From the NCBI GenBank assembly GCA_029448655.1, contig JACCLO010000001.1:3782001-3846000 (forward strand): DNA of 64,000 nt. The letters run 5' to 3'. The notes beneath the pieces are model-generated. The model searched no databases, was not told the DNA's origin, and saw only the letters and a program-made list of their open reading frames with translations. Shown in pieces: positions 23,816-33,979 of the stretch (positions are counted from its first letter, which is position 1; each line of letters begins with the position of its first letter). This DNA is from Wolfiporia cocos (taxonomy: Eukaryota > Basidiomycota > Agaricomycetes > Polyporales > Phaeolaceae). The position numbers were made by a program, and so were the translations under genes.

Positions 23816-24952
23816 TTGCTGTGGGACTCACCACCTATGTGTTGAGGGACCAGGCGATAGAGTAGCAGTCTAGCGCAGCAGGATATGAGAGGTTATTCTA
23901 CGGCGCAAGCCGAGAATAATAGAACTAGAGTTATAAAGGCGTCTAGCCCTATCATTATATACATGTTTTGTGGGAAGGCACGTGCTACTAGCTAGTACTA
24001 CCTTACCGGGTTATGTGGCTTTGCCAAGGGGCGAAGCTTATCTTATCTAATGTTTATGGACTCTACATAGAATGGCCGTGGCAAGGCCCTAATGGCCGAA
24101 CCAATCGTATGAGAGGAATTTGTGTATATTATCATATGAACGCGGGCACAGCCCAGGTATATGGGAAGCCGGTTGCCGGATACCGTGAGGTATAATGGCG
24201 ATTGGCCGAACTTCGTTGGATGACCAAGGCGAGACGCCGAGGTCGTTATGCCATTGGACGGGAAGTACCGTGGCATGTGTTACAGCCCGGTCCGGATGGT
24301 TACCGGGGCATGTGTTGGACTTAGCCATGAGGCGAGGTCCGGTGTTTGGGCAACGCCGTGATGGCAGAAGCCCGGGACTTGGAGAACGTCGAGTCCGTGA
24401 GAGGCCGAGGAGGCCGTGACCTATAGCGATATTGCCTTGTTGCTAATATTATGCTGTATGGTCGTGTTGACATAATTATGCGAAGGCGTGTCGCGCCTGA
24501 GGTGCCATTGTGATCAAGGATCTTATGGCGCGTGGGAAGCCGGTAAGGCCGGTCCAATAGAACATTGCCATGAGGCCATGTTTGTGTATGTGGACATTAT
24601 TATGCGAGCGTGCCGCGCTCGGCCTATCATTATGATCTAGAATCTATGACGTGGCTGGTCTTGCTCTGACGGGCGAGACCGGATGACGTAGTGATGACGA
24701 TGCTATTGTCTAGACTTGTATGACGCATTCGCAGGTAGAGGCACAGCGATGCACGTTGCCTTAGCGATGATGTCATTAGTCTTGTGACGTAGCCTTGTAT
24801 AAGCTGGTCATGTGGTTGATAAGCCCAGTTAAGAGCTTGTCGTGTGGCAATGGGAGTTAACCCGTAGATAACTTGTAGTTAGACGTATAAATCCCGGATA
24901 AATTGCTATAATCATAGAAAAAATGCTGTAAGTCCCAGATAAATCTGTGACA
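23816..24952 (-). repeat. Solo LTR (TSD GTTTG)
   Basis: It is 1137 bp, begins TGACACAGACTTG and ends AATCTGTGACA, flanked by GTTTG at 23811-23815 and 24953-24957. It carries the tandem U3 modules and the reversed TATA/AGTTCTATT start. Confidence 0.9.
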
Positions 24953-25123
24953 GTTTGTGGCCATTGCAAGATGGAATTTTCACACAAACTGGCCTGGATC
25001 AGCAAATGTGGTGACCCATAGCAGATGACATAGCCACCCATTCACCTAGGCAACCAACTGGCCACCAAGAAGTGGTGATGAGGCCCCACTCATGTGTCAC
25101 AGATTTGACATGCCTAACAATTT
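24953..25123 (+). pseudogene. Shattered + strand gene, piece 5
   Basis: The frame of piece 4 continues (FVAIARWNFHTNWPGS...) with one TGA and one TAG. It is interrupted at 25123 and resumes after the LTR stack at 26610 with PRNRAPTPSLPLHTGW, then is cut again at 26674. The in-frame stops are single-base changes, so the gene is dead. Confidence 0.4.
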
Positions 25124-25318
25124 TATCACAGTGCTACTTAGCGTGATATGCTAGAGCCCTAAGCTCTCTCCATACGCCGTGGACGTCCTGTGAGGGAAGG
25201 CCAAGGCGTACCGTCGTAACGTCGACGCCGTCGTTAGGCGCTAACCAGCAGACTAGCGAGGAGGAGGAGAGGAGAGGAAACTGGCACACAGAGGCTGAGT
25301 GTTACTGGGGCCTTGGTG

Positions 25319-26249
25319 TATCACGGATCCCTCGTACCGTGATACTAGGCCTTGCTTGAAGACCCTAAGTGTCGCCGCAGGCCCTAACGCCAGTCCAGTA
25401 AAACTTAGAGTGGGCGCAGCCCAGCACACAAGTGGCAAGGAACCAGGGACTAGCCCTGTGGATGAGAATGATACGTCTGAGGGGTAAGCCTCAGACGTCG
25501 CTACGCTAAGTACATGTCGCATCACATATCATATGCCTGCCCTTAAGGGGCCAGTGCACCTGTGACCATGTAACTACTGGTAACGCTATTGTAACTGATG
25601 TGACCGGGGATTGACACAGACTTACAGGTCTGTGCAACCGGCACAGCCGGGAACCCCTAAGTCCTATGGCCAAGTAGTCGACATAGCGCAGGGCGCTGCA
25701 TAAAGGTCGCCGGGCACTGCAGACTAGCAAGACGAGAACAAAGAGTGTCGAGGTGGGCAGGCGCACACAGACGTTGCAAGAAAGGGGCCTAGCCCAGATT
25801 GCTGAAAATCTAAGAGATGGGTTGTAAGACCCATCTCACTACCCTTAAGTACATGGAGCGCAGCTTGCCAGTAATGGCTGTCCTAAACGACAAGGCCCGT
25901 GCGGCGTATCTAAGGGAACGTGCCATGCTGTAACGCTAATGTAACTATGTGACAGGGGAAGTGACCGTAATGCAGGTAAGCGCGAGCGCGCGCTACCCCG
26001 GAGCGCTAGTATCTACTAAGTCAGGTGATCTGTACGGTATGGGATAGACGCGGAGGTGGAACAGGGGTACGGCGCGGTCGTAGCTCGACGCGACCGCGGG
26101 CAAGAACCTATGTAGGGATGTCGTTAGCCTCTCCAGGCATTTTGTGACAGGGATGGCGCTAACCGCCCTACTTATCTAACGACGAGTCCGTTATCTTATC
26201 TACCGGTCACGTTACCTCTACCAAGGGTATGCCACAACGTTCTGTGACA
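25319..26249 (-). repeat. Solo LTR (TSD TGGTG), middle layer
   Basis: It begins TATCACGGATC and ends TTCTGTGACA, flanked by TGGTG at 25314-25318 and 26250-26254. It is split by 25612-26149. The stem-loop GTCTGAGG/CCTCAGAC is near 25476-25497. It also ends TA on its own strand. Confidence 0.8.
25612..26149 (-). repeat. Solo LTR (TSD GGGAT), innermost layer
   Basis: It is 538 bp, begins TGACACAGACTTAC and ends TTTTGTGACA, flanked by GGGAT at 25607-25611 and 26150-26154. The stem-loop GAGATGGGT/ACCCATCTC is near 25811-25834. Confidence 0.88.
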
Positions 26250-26604
26250 TGGTGCCCAACGATGGGATTCTTAGTTCTGAGGTGTAAGCCTCAGAACGTA
26301 GAGACTAAATACATGGGGCATACTACTGCTAAGGAGCCTACCCTAAACAACGGGGTCCGTGCATAGCCAGTAAGGGCGTAACTAGGGGCGTCGTCATGTA
26401 TCTATGTCAGGTGATGTAGTAGCCTGGTGCTGACCAGGCGCTAGCTACTATGGTCATCTTATCTTATCTATCTACGGAGGCGCTGGCTGGCGCGTAGCGC
26501 TGGTACAGTCGCATGGAGGGATGGGGTGCTCGCACAGAGCCCGGAGAACCAACCATAAATCTGTAAAAAATAGGAGCGATGCCCAGACCTCTCAATCTGT
26601 GACA

Positions 26605-26674
26605 AATTTTCCTAGGAACAGGGCCCCTACCCCATCACTTCCTCTGCATACAGGTTGGTTACCACCTTACAGGT
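26605..26674 (+). pseudogene. Shattered + strand gene, piece 6
   Basis: The frame from 25123 resumes here after the AATTT duplication and stays open to the next LTR. Its continuation at 27235-27290 and 27865 onward contains several stops. Confidence 0.35.
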
Positions 26675-27229
26675 TGTCACGAATTTCGTACGTTTCGTTT
26701 ACATCCCTCGCCCTGGTACTATGAGCGCTGCTGTACGCGCGGCGCTCCTCTATTCCATAGCCACCTCCGCGTCTAGTCCTAGACTCTGTGTAGATCACCT
26801 GACCCTCTGGTTAGCGCTGTAGGGTAGCGCGCGTTACCAGGTACTCACATTAAGGTCACAGTTGTTACATGTAGTGTTACCTTAGCACATGACCTCGTAG
26901 ATACGGTGCACAGGCCGCCTCTTCAGGGCAAGCTCGGTAGTACCTACACTCATGTATTTAACATACGGTGAGATGGGGCTTACTCCCCATCTCTAAGATT
27001 CTCGATGTGAGCTCTGGCTCCTTTCTCACATCTTGTCTGTGTGTGCGCCGGCTGCTAGGGACTTGTCTATCTCGCCTTGCTCGTCTGCGTTGCCCTTGCG
27101 CCTTCTCTGTCAACCCCTGCAAAGGACGTTTTGGCAGGGTCGACATCTTGGCCGTGCGTTCACGCGCCGACGTCTTAGACGTTTCCCCGGCTTGTGAGCC
27201 GGTCCCACAGGCTCGGTGAGTCTGTGTCA
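26675..27229 (+). repeat. Solo LTR, hairpin class (TSD CAGGT)
   Basis: It is 555 bp, begins TGTCACGAATTTCG and ends GTCTGTGTCA, flanked by CAGGT at 26670-26674 and 27230-27234. It has a perfect stem-loop at 26971-26992 (AGATGGGG, loop CTTACT, CCCCATCT), then AAGATTCTCG. Confidence 0.9.
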
Positions 27230-27290
27230 CAGGTACACCATACCACCATGCTGTACACGCATCCACTGGTAGCATAGTACGTGAGTGCCC

Positions 27291-27859
27291 TATCACAGTC
27301 TTACCTAGACTGTGGGACCGCGTATGCGGGGAACTCCTAAAGCTCTAACTCCTGGTCTCCAGTGGCTGACGGAGGTAAGGCGGCGAGTCCGGCTGTAGGG
27401 CGTCGCTACCAGACTAGTGAGCTTAGAGGGAGATGAGCGTGTCGGAGGCGTCTCAGCAAGGCGGCACGCAGGGAGTCATGGTGTAAGTGAGGGGCCTTGT
27501 ATCCATTGATGAGAATCTTAGAGATGAGGGTAAGCCTCATCTCGCCGTACGTTATATACATGGTTGGTTGCTACTAGTGGCCTACCCTAAAGATGCGGTC
27601 TGTGCACCGTATCTAAAGGTCCACGTGATCAGTAACGACCGTAACGTACCAAGTACACACTGTGACCGTCATGTGGTGGATGCACGCTACCCCTAGTGCC
27701 GTACATCTTATCTTATCGTAATCTACTGGGTCAGGTGTCTAACGTAAGAGGGAGGAACGTGGAGGTGCTACCGTAAGATCCAGGGGCTGCGCGATGGCCA
27801 GATAACCCTGTAAAATCAAAGGAATAGCAGGGCCATGCCACAGATGTAAATCTGTGACA
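27291..27859 (-). repeat. Solo LTR, hairpin class (TSD TGCCC)
   Basis: It is 569 bp, begins TATCACAGTC and ends AATCTGTGACA, flanked by TGCCC at 27286-27290 and 27860-27864. The stem-loop GAGATGAGG/CCTCATCTC is near 27522-27544. On its own strand it ends ...TGTGATA. Confidence 0.88.
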
Positions 27860-27864
27860 TGCCC

Positions 27865-28203
27865 TGTTACTCCTTATGCATACACTCTGGGTCCATTACT
27901 GGGCCCTTAGGCTTCGCATTATGCCCTGGCACCATTACCAGCACCTTAGGCCTCATGATATGGCCCAGTACCCTGTACAAGGGCTGTGGCACATAACACC
28001 AGCAGGTGCCATTACTGGTGCCTGCCTATATACTGACATATGTACTATGACTCCGTGTCAGTACCTCATATTGCCTTAGCTATGCCATTACTGATTGTAC
28101 ACAGGCCATTACATTAGGGTAGGCACAGCTCAGCTCAAAGCCTGGGGCTTGGGCCCAGCTTTCAAGGGCTTGGGCTCAGAAAAATTTCATATCACAGATT
28201 TAT
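27865..28203. repeat. Degenerate low-complexity stretch with CCATTACTGG units
   Basis: Several imperfect copies of a CCATTACTGG/CCAGTAATGG-like unit occur, some as inverted pairs around GGTGCCATTACTGGTGCC. A degraded LTR start (TCACAGATTTATCTGTG) follows at about 28190. No gene is evident, although the shattered gene's frame may once have crossed it. Confidence 0.35.
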
Positions 28204-28208
28204 CTGTG

Positions 28209-29743
28209 TGTCACAAGAAATCCCCTTGTCAGCTTCTGCGCCAATCCGGCGGTTACCACTGGCCCAACGGTCAAGTACTTGGAGCTGAGCCCCCTCTGTG
28301 AGACCTTGTGCTTCCAGCTGATTAGATTAGATCCTCAATCGTGGAATGACACGTGCATGGGTAGATCAATACTTTATCTTATCCAGTGATCGGTCATGTG
28401 AGTAGTCACAGTACGAGTAACCATGTCACTATGTTACCTCTGTAGATAGTCACAGTGCACGCACAGAGCTTGCCATTAGGGCAGGCCTGGTGCAGTGCTA
28501 GACTCACATCTTCATGTATATATACTATATATACTAGTGTACGTCTGAGGTACACCTCAGACTTGTATTGTCGACCTTGGGGGTGTGTCCCCTAGGAACT
28601 CCTTCACTACTGCATGCTCGCATGACTGGGTAACCACTTCCTCAACCACTGCTAGTCTGGGGTACCATGACTAGTGTCCTTGCCGATGGATAGTCAGGCC
28701 CATCTAGGACTGGCAGGGTAGACATCAACACTTCATCTACTCCTGTTCTCCCTTCAGGATAGGAGATAGGGGGAGATCCCCATTGCACAGTACGTGACAC
28801 AGATCTACCTGTGGGACTCACCTAGCCACTATCCTTAGGTATTAGGGCGACTAGAGGAGGAAGATAAACCCAGTGCAGCAGTAGCTAGTGGACATAGCGT
28901 AGCGGCGAAGCCGAGAATGCTTGGGACTACTAATAGTAGTCCACTGGGAGTACCGATGGTACTCCACGTATGGGCACTCAAGGTGAAGACGATAGAATAG
29001 AACTGAAGTATGGAGCGCTTGGCTCCTACTTAAATACATGTATGCGGAGAGGTCATGTGCTACTGTATAGTACTACCTTTCCGGGTTATGCGGCTTTGCC
29101 AATGGGCGAAGCTTATCTTATCTACTGTTTATAGATCCTATCTACAATGGCCGTGTGGGCCGGTAATGGCCGCACCAATAGTAGTGGAGGAGGTTTATTA
29201 TTATCTTGGATAAACGCGGGCACAGCCCGGGTATAAGATGGCTGATAAGGCCGGACCTATAGCGATATTGCCTTGGTGCTAATATAGTGCTATTTGGTCG
29301 TGTTGCCATTATGCGAAGGCGTGGTGCGCCTGAAGCGTCATTATGATCAAGGATCTTATGACATGTGGGAAGCCGAGGAGGCCGACCCAATAAGACATTG
29401 CCTTGTGGCGATGTTTGTGCTTGTGGACATTATTATGCGAGCGTGCCGCACTCGGCCTATCATTATGATCTAGAATCTTATGATGTGGCTGGTCTTGCTA
29501 TGACGGGCGAGACCTATGACGTAGCTGTAGTGTTGCTATTGGACCGGTAGGTACCGTAGCATTATGTAAGCTGGTCATGTCGTTGATAAGCCCAGTTAAG
29601 AGCTTGTTGTATGGCAATGGGAGTTAACCCGTAGATAACTTGTAGTTAGACGTATAAATCCCGGATAAATTGCTATAATCATAGGAAAAATGCTGTAAGC
29701 CCCAGATAAATCTGTGACAGTACGCACAGGACTTCCTGTGTCA
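28209..29743 (+). repeat. Solo LTR (TSD CTGTG), split by another LTR
   Basis: It begins TGTCACAAGAAATC and ends CTTCCTGTGTCA, flanked by CTGTG at 28204-28208 and 29744-29748. TATATATA lies near 28516 and the stem-loop GTCTGAGGT/ACCTCAGAC near 28543-28562. Confidence 0.85.
28795..29719 (-). repeat. Solo LTR nested in the LTR at 28209 (TSD GTACG)
   Basis: It is 925 bp, begins TGACACAGATCTACC and ends AATCTGTGACA, flanked by GTACG at 28790-28794 and 29720-29724. It is closest to the LTR of element D (42287-43080). Confidence 0.9.
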
Positions 29744-30048
29744 CTGTGGCATTATTTCTCTATTTTACAGGATTTATGCAGCACCTCTAGCCCTTCAGAG
29801 AGACTTGCCAGTGGAGACCGGCAACCCTGCCAAGAGTCTTGTCCACGGGCGCTGATCCAAATGTCATCGGACATTGAATCACTTGCCTAGATAAGCAATC
29901 ATAGCACCCAGATCGCGATTATGCCGCCACCACCACTGGTATCGGTGTACCCATAGCATTGTAGATAGTTACTTCTGGTGCACAGCAGCAAACATACATT
30001 ACAATTTACTTGCTAGAATACCAAGATCTGTATGTATAAGCTATCAAA
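29744..30048. other. Unassigned stretch with an eroded LTR-like start
   Basis: The first 50 bases look like the continuation of an old LTR that the LTR at 28209 split. Beyond that I see nothing I can name. Confidence 0.3.
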
Positions 30049-30339
30049 CTAGTCCAAATCACTATCCACACTCTGGGTATGAAGATTGTCACTGCAATCA
30101 CTCTCGGAAACAGAAGGGCGGCAAGAAGTGGAATGCACGGATTCACAGGCTACACGCTCTGGTTCTGGCTTCAAATTGTAGCGATAGACTGCTGCTTTGA
30201 GTACATCTAACTTTTTGCCTTGAGCTTGAGATTTTTCCGAGCAGGTATGAGGTTGTCTCGACGAGAATCGACGTGATGCAACGCATAGCGTCACGTGCTT
30301 GTCCGCCCTATATAGGAAGCTTATCATCACTGTGTTCAA
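30049..30339 (-). CDS. Hypothetical protein or last exon
   Basis: The frame is 96 codons and ends in an acidic Ser/Asp-rich tail (...QSVDSDLD). It could be the 3' exon of a gene whose upstream part was lost. No homologue is recognised and the start is arbitrary. Confidence 0.25.
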   Translation of the reverse strand: MNTVMISFLYRADKHVTLCVASRRFSSRQPHTCSEKSQAQGKKLDVLKAAVYRYNLKPEPERVACESVHSTSCRPSVSESDCSDNLHTQSVDSDLD

Positions 30340-30748
30340 GGCCTGCCTACCCTGAGGTCACATAGATGGGAATAAATGGAGCTAGGCAGTGCAGTATCTG
30401 GGTAGCCAAAGGGTCTGCACTAATTGTATATGCTGCCCTTGAACTTCATGTAGAATACAGCAGCTATGCCCATGTATGATCATGGTTAAATTATGCAGTG
30501 TATACATGGCAGGTCCATATGAGTATATATGGAGATAGCTCGATCCAGGCCTCATAGATTCAAGCAGACATATATGGTATATACCAATCCTGATCTACCT
30601 CCCGACCACGCGCCCTGTTCTGATATAGGTGCACATGGTCTACCCAGTCTGGCAGGACCTGTACGTTACTTGGACACTCATGTTCGACTTAGAAATGTGG
30701 CCAATATATTTTCCTGATTTGCACTTGACCACAACGACGATGCTAGTG
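30340..30748. other. Unassigned AT-rich stretch before element F
   Basis: No gene or RNA was recognised. It ends with TAGTG, the base string next to the 5' LTR of element F, which should reappear after the F 3' LTR if that survives outside the window. Confidence 0.3.
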
Positions 30749-31290
30749 TGTTACAATTTTACCAGGTACACTCGACTATCCTCTTTGATGCCTCACTGTG
30801 TATGAGGACTTAGCATTCAACCGCTGCACCCAGCGCTCTATTTCCTAGGGGCCTCCGTTCAACCGTAGGCCCTGTTTCATGTTTAACAACCCTATGCCCA
30901 CTCTCCGTGTTCGCATCGCGTTCTAGTTGATATCCTGTGTCTAACCACAGTAGTTCTACGTTTCATCCCTTGTTGCACTCAACTGCAACACTTCTCCTTT
31001 ATTACCCATATCGTTAGCACGACGGACTTAATAGTAGCAGTACCAAGGACACTATGACCCTGATAAGCAGACCGTAGTATATAACCTGATGTAAATACCG
31101 GTCGAGTTCCTCAGCTCGACTTGTTGAATTACAAGGATCTTATACTCGTTCTCAAAGGCTTGAGCAATTAAGCCCACAGCTTGTATATCGACACTCTGAC
31201 TCTGAGGAGTCCGACGAGTAGTGCGCTACTTGATACGCTGAGTGACTCGACTTAGTTATTCTGTGTTGAACGGATATTCGATCCGTAACA
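30749..31290 (+). repeat. 5' LTR of element F
   Basis: It is 542 bp with ends TGTTAC...GTAACA. TATATAA at 31078-31084 is followed 35 nt later by AGCTCGACTTG at 31113, the putative RNA start. A related 707-bp solo LTR lies at 12552-13258. Confidence 0.82.
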
Positions 31291-31291
31291 G

Positions 31292-31302
31292 AAGGTCAAG
31301 CT
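31292..31302 (+). other. Putative self-primer binding site of element F
   Basis: AAGGTCAAGCT sits one base after the LTR. It is complementary to the RNA start AGCTCGACCTT of the sister LTR (12552-13258) except for one CG-to-CA change. It fits F's own start, AGCTCGACTTG, less well. Confidence 0.5.
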
Positions 31303-31334
31303 CTAACAAAGCTCACTCATCGAAGTGTAAGCCT

Positions 31335-33979
31335 ATGCAACGATTCGACCTGGATCTCCCGACCAGGTTGATTGAAATACTCCCCGAAGCATACCGACGA
31401 ATCTCCTACGAAGAGAAATACGAGTGGAGAGATCCCCCAGCAGGATTCTTCACGAAAGGAGGATACCTCACCATCCCGTCCCCAGATAGGCTTTCGCTCA
31501 CTTGGGTACAGGTTCCACCATCCTCGAACGATCCTTGGGATCAGACACGCGCCGCATTTGAGCGGTTCGGAATGGTCACTAATATTATGACACCAACGCT
31601 TACCATTCACCGAGCCGATGGACAACAACAGGGAGAACAGACGACAAACACCCTCTCCACCGGAGGAACCATGGGTGTGGCAGGTACAGCCATGGGCGGC
31701 AGTACTATTCCAGGAGGCGGAAGCACAAGCCAGGGCGCAGGGGGAATGGCCACTAACCCTCCGCCGGCTAATAATCCGCTCCCTAGCAATCCTGTCAGAG
31801 CAAACCCCTCCAGAACAGGAACAACTGGAGGAGGAAGATTTCCTGGAGGGTGAGGTCCCCCAGGCAGCGGTGGCAATCCAGCAGGCAGTGCAGGAGGCAA
31901 TCCAGCAGGACTGCCAGGAGAAGGAGGCCCACCAGGAGGAGGAGCCCCGCTAGGATGGGGCGCTCAGGCCCCTCAGCCAGCCAGAGGAAGCATAAAGCTC
32001 GCTACCCCCAAACCATTCAAAGGGAAACAAAAGAAGCTACAGAGCTTCAAGAACGACTGCAACACCTGGTTCACCATGTTCGCAGCAGACTATCAGTCCG
32101 ATGACCAGAAGATCCTCTTCATCATGTCATACATCAAAGGAAGCGACCGTGTGAACCAATGGAAAGAAAACTACTACGCCAAATACACTGACCCGACCAT
32201 CCGGGCATTCGTGCTGCCCCCGCTGGCCCAGTTCAGCGCTGAATTTGATGCAGCCTTCGAACCGATTGAAGAAAAACAAACATCCAATGATGATCTCTTC
32301 AATCTCAAACAAGACAAGAAGAGCATTGACAATTTCAATATCGAATTCGACAACCTCGTAGGGAAGACGGGGTTAGACCACGTACACTGCGACCCTCTCT
32401 TCGTCACAGCATACAAGAGAGCTATTTGACCCGCACTCGTAACCCACATCATAAATATTGTTCCCCCCGTCGTCACTCTCACCGAATCGATGAAGCAAGC
32501 ATCCATCAATGAACACAATTACAACACCTTTATCAAGGGACAAGGAAATGATAGGAAGAACCCGCAGTGGCGTGCCGAGGCCCCGAGTGCCTCAGCCACA
32601 ACAGCCCCGACTAAAGATCCGAACGCAATGGATATCGAAGGACGCTGCTTCAACTGCAAGGAGAAGGGCCACCTCTCCAGCAACTGCCCCAAACGAAAGA
32701 AGAAGCCCACCTCCAATGGAAAAGCCCAGAAAGTGTCACAGATTTATCTGGGGCTTACAGCATTTTTCCTATGATTATAGCAATTTACCTGGGATTTATA
32801 CGTCTAACTACAAGTTATCTACAGGTTAACTCCCATTGCCACCACGACAAGCTCTTAACTGGGCTTATCAACCACATGACTAGCTTACGTAACGCTACGG
32901 TACAACCACGTCCAATAGCAACACTACAGCATACGTCATAGGTCTCGCCCGTCAGAGCTAGACCAGCCACGTCATAAGATCTTAGATCATAATGATAGGC
33001 TGAGCGCGGCACGCTCGCATAATAATGTCCACACGTACAAACAGTGCCTTGCGGCCTTGTACTATTGGGTCGGCCTTCCCGGCTTCCCATCGCCATAAGA
33101 TCCTTGATCACAATGGCACCTCAGGCGCGCCACGCCTTCGCATAATAATGGCAACACGGCCAAATAGCACTATATTAGCATCAAGGCAATATCGCTATAG
33201 GTCACGGCCTTCTCGGCCTCCCACGGACTCGGCGGTCTCCAAGTCCCGAGCTTCTGCCATCACGGTGTTGCCCAAACACTGGACCTCGCCTCACGGCTAA
33301 GTCCAACACATGCCCCGGTAACCATCCGGACCGGGCTGTAACACATGCCACGGTACTACCCGTCCAATGGCATAATGACCTCGGCACCTCGCCTTGGTCA
33401 TCCAACGAAGACCGGCCAATCGCCATTATACCTCACGGTATCCGGCAACCGGCTTCCCATATACCCGGGCTGCGCCCGCGTTCATATGATAATATACACA
33501 AATCCCTCTCATACGATTGGTTCGGCCATTAGGGCCTTGCCACGGCCATTCTATGTAGAGTCTATAAACAGTAGATAAGATAAGCTTCGCCACTTGGCAA
33601 AGCCACATAAGCCGGAATGGTAGTACTAGCTAGTAGCACGTGCCATCCTCATAAACATGTATATAAGTAGGGCCTTGACGGCCTATAACCTTAGTTCTAT
33701 TATTCTCGGCTAGCGCCGTAGAATAACCTCTCATATCCTGCTGCGCTGGTCTGCTACTCAGTCGCCTATTCCCTCAACCAATAGGTGGTGAGTCCCACAG
33801 TAGATCTGTGTCAGAAAGCCGAGGAAGACACCCCCACAGCTCATATCGAAGAAGACACGGATGACGGAGACAGCGACAGAGCAACCGCTGTAGAAGAAGC
33901 AGCTAATGCAATCAGGGTTCTCAAAGTCAAGAACCCCTCATTCCTCGCCCAAATCCTCGATGAGCAGGATTTCGAGTAG
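31335..33979 (+). pseudogene. Gag of element F, with stops and split by a solo LTR
   Basis: One frame runs from ATG 31335 through a Gly/Pro-rich linker, a capsid-like region (NTWFTMFAADY..., near 32063-32430) and a canonical zinc knuckle CFNCKEKGHLSSNC (near 32640-32690). It then continues, after the solo LTR at 32734-33813, into an acidic C-terminus ending at TAG 33977. In-frame TGA codons at 31851 and 32427 fit CGA-to-TGA changes. Gag would form the particle and bind RNA. Confidence 0.75.
32734..33813 (+). repeat. Solo LTR in gag of element F (TSD GAAAG)
   Basis: It is 1080 bp, begins TGTCACAGATTTATC and ends GATCTGTGTCA, flanked by GAAAG at 32729-32733 and 33814-33818. Two similar tandem modules of about 120 bp lie at about 32973-33093 and 33094-33212. 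TATATAA near 33659 precedes AGTTCTATT by about 33 nt. Confidence 0.92.

Larger units (their letters stand above)
25124..26604 (-). repeat. Solo LTR (TSD AATTT), outer shell of a three-layer nest
   Basis: It begins TATCACAGTGC and ends AATCTGTGACA, flanked by AATTT at 25119-25123 and 26605-26609. It is split by the LTR at 25319-26249. The stem-loop GTTCTGAGG/CCTCAGAAC lies at 26273-26296. On its own strand it ends ...GTGATA, so it has TG...TA ends. Confidence 0.78.

Noticed and set aside
33025..33300. Recurring frames of about 75-100 codons inside the 1-kb LTRs (also near 8881, 13415, 24321, 37790)
   Set aside because: They coincide with the U3 tandem modules, and frame and length vary among copies. 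Similarity follows from the repeat, with no sign of protein selection.
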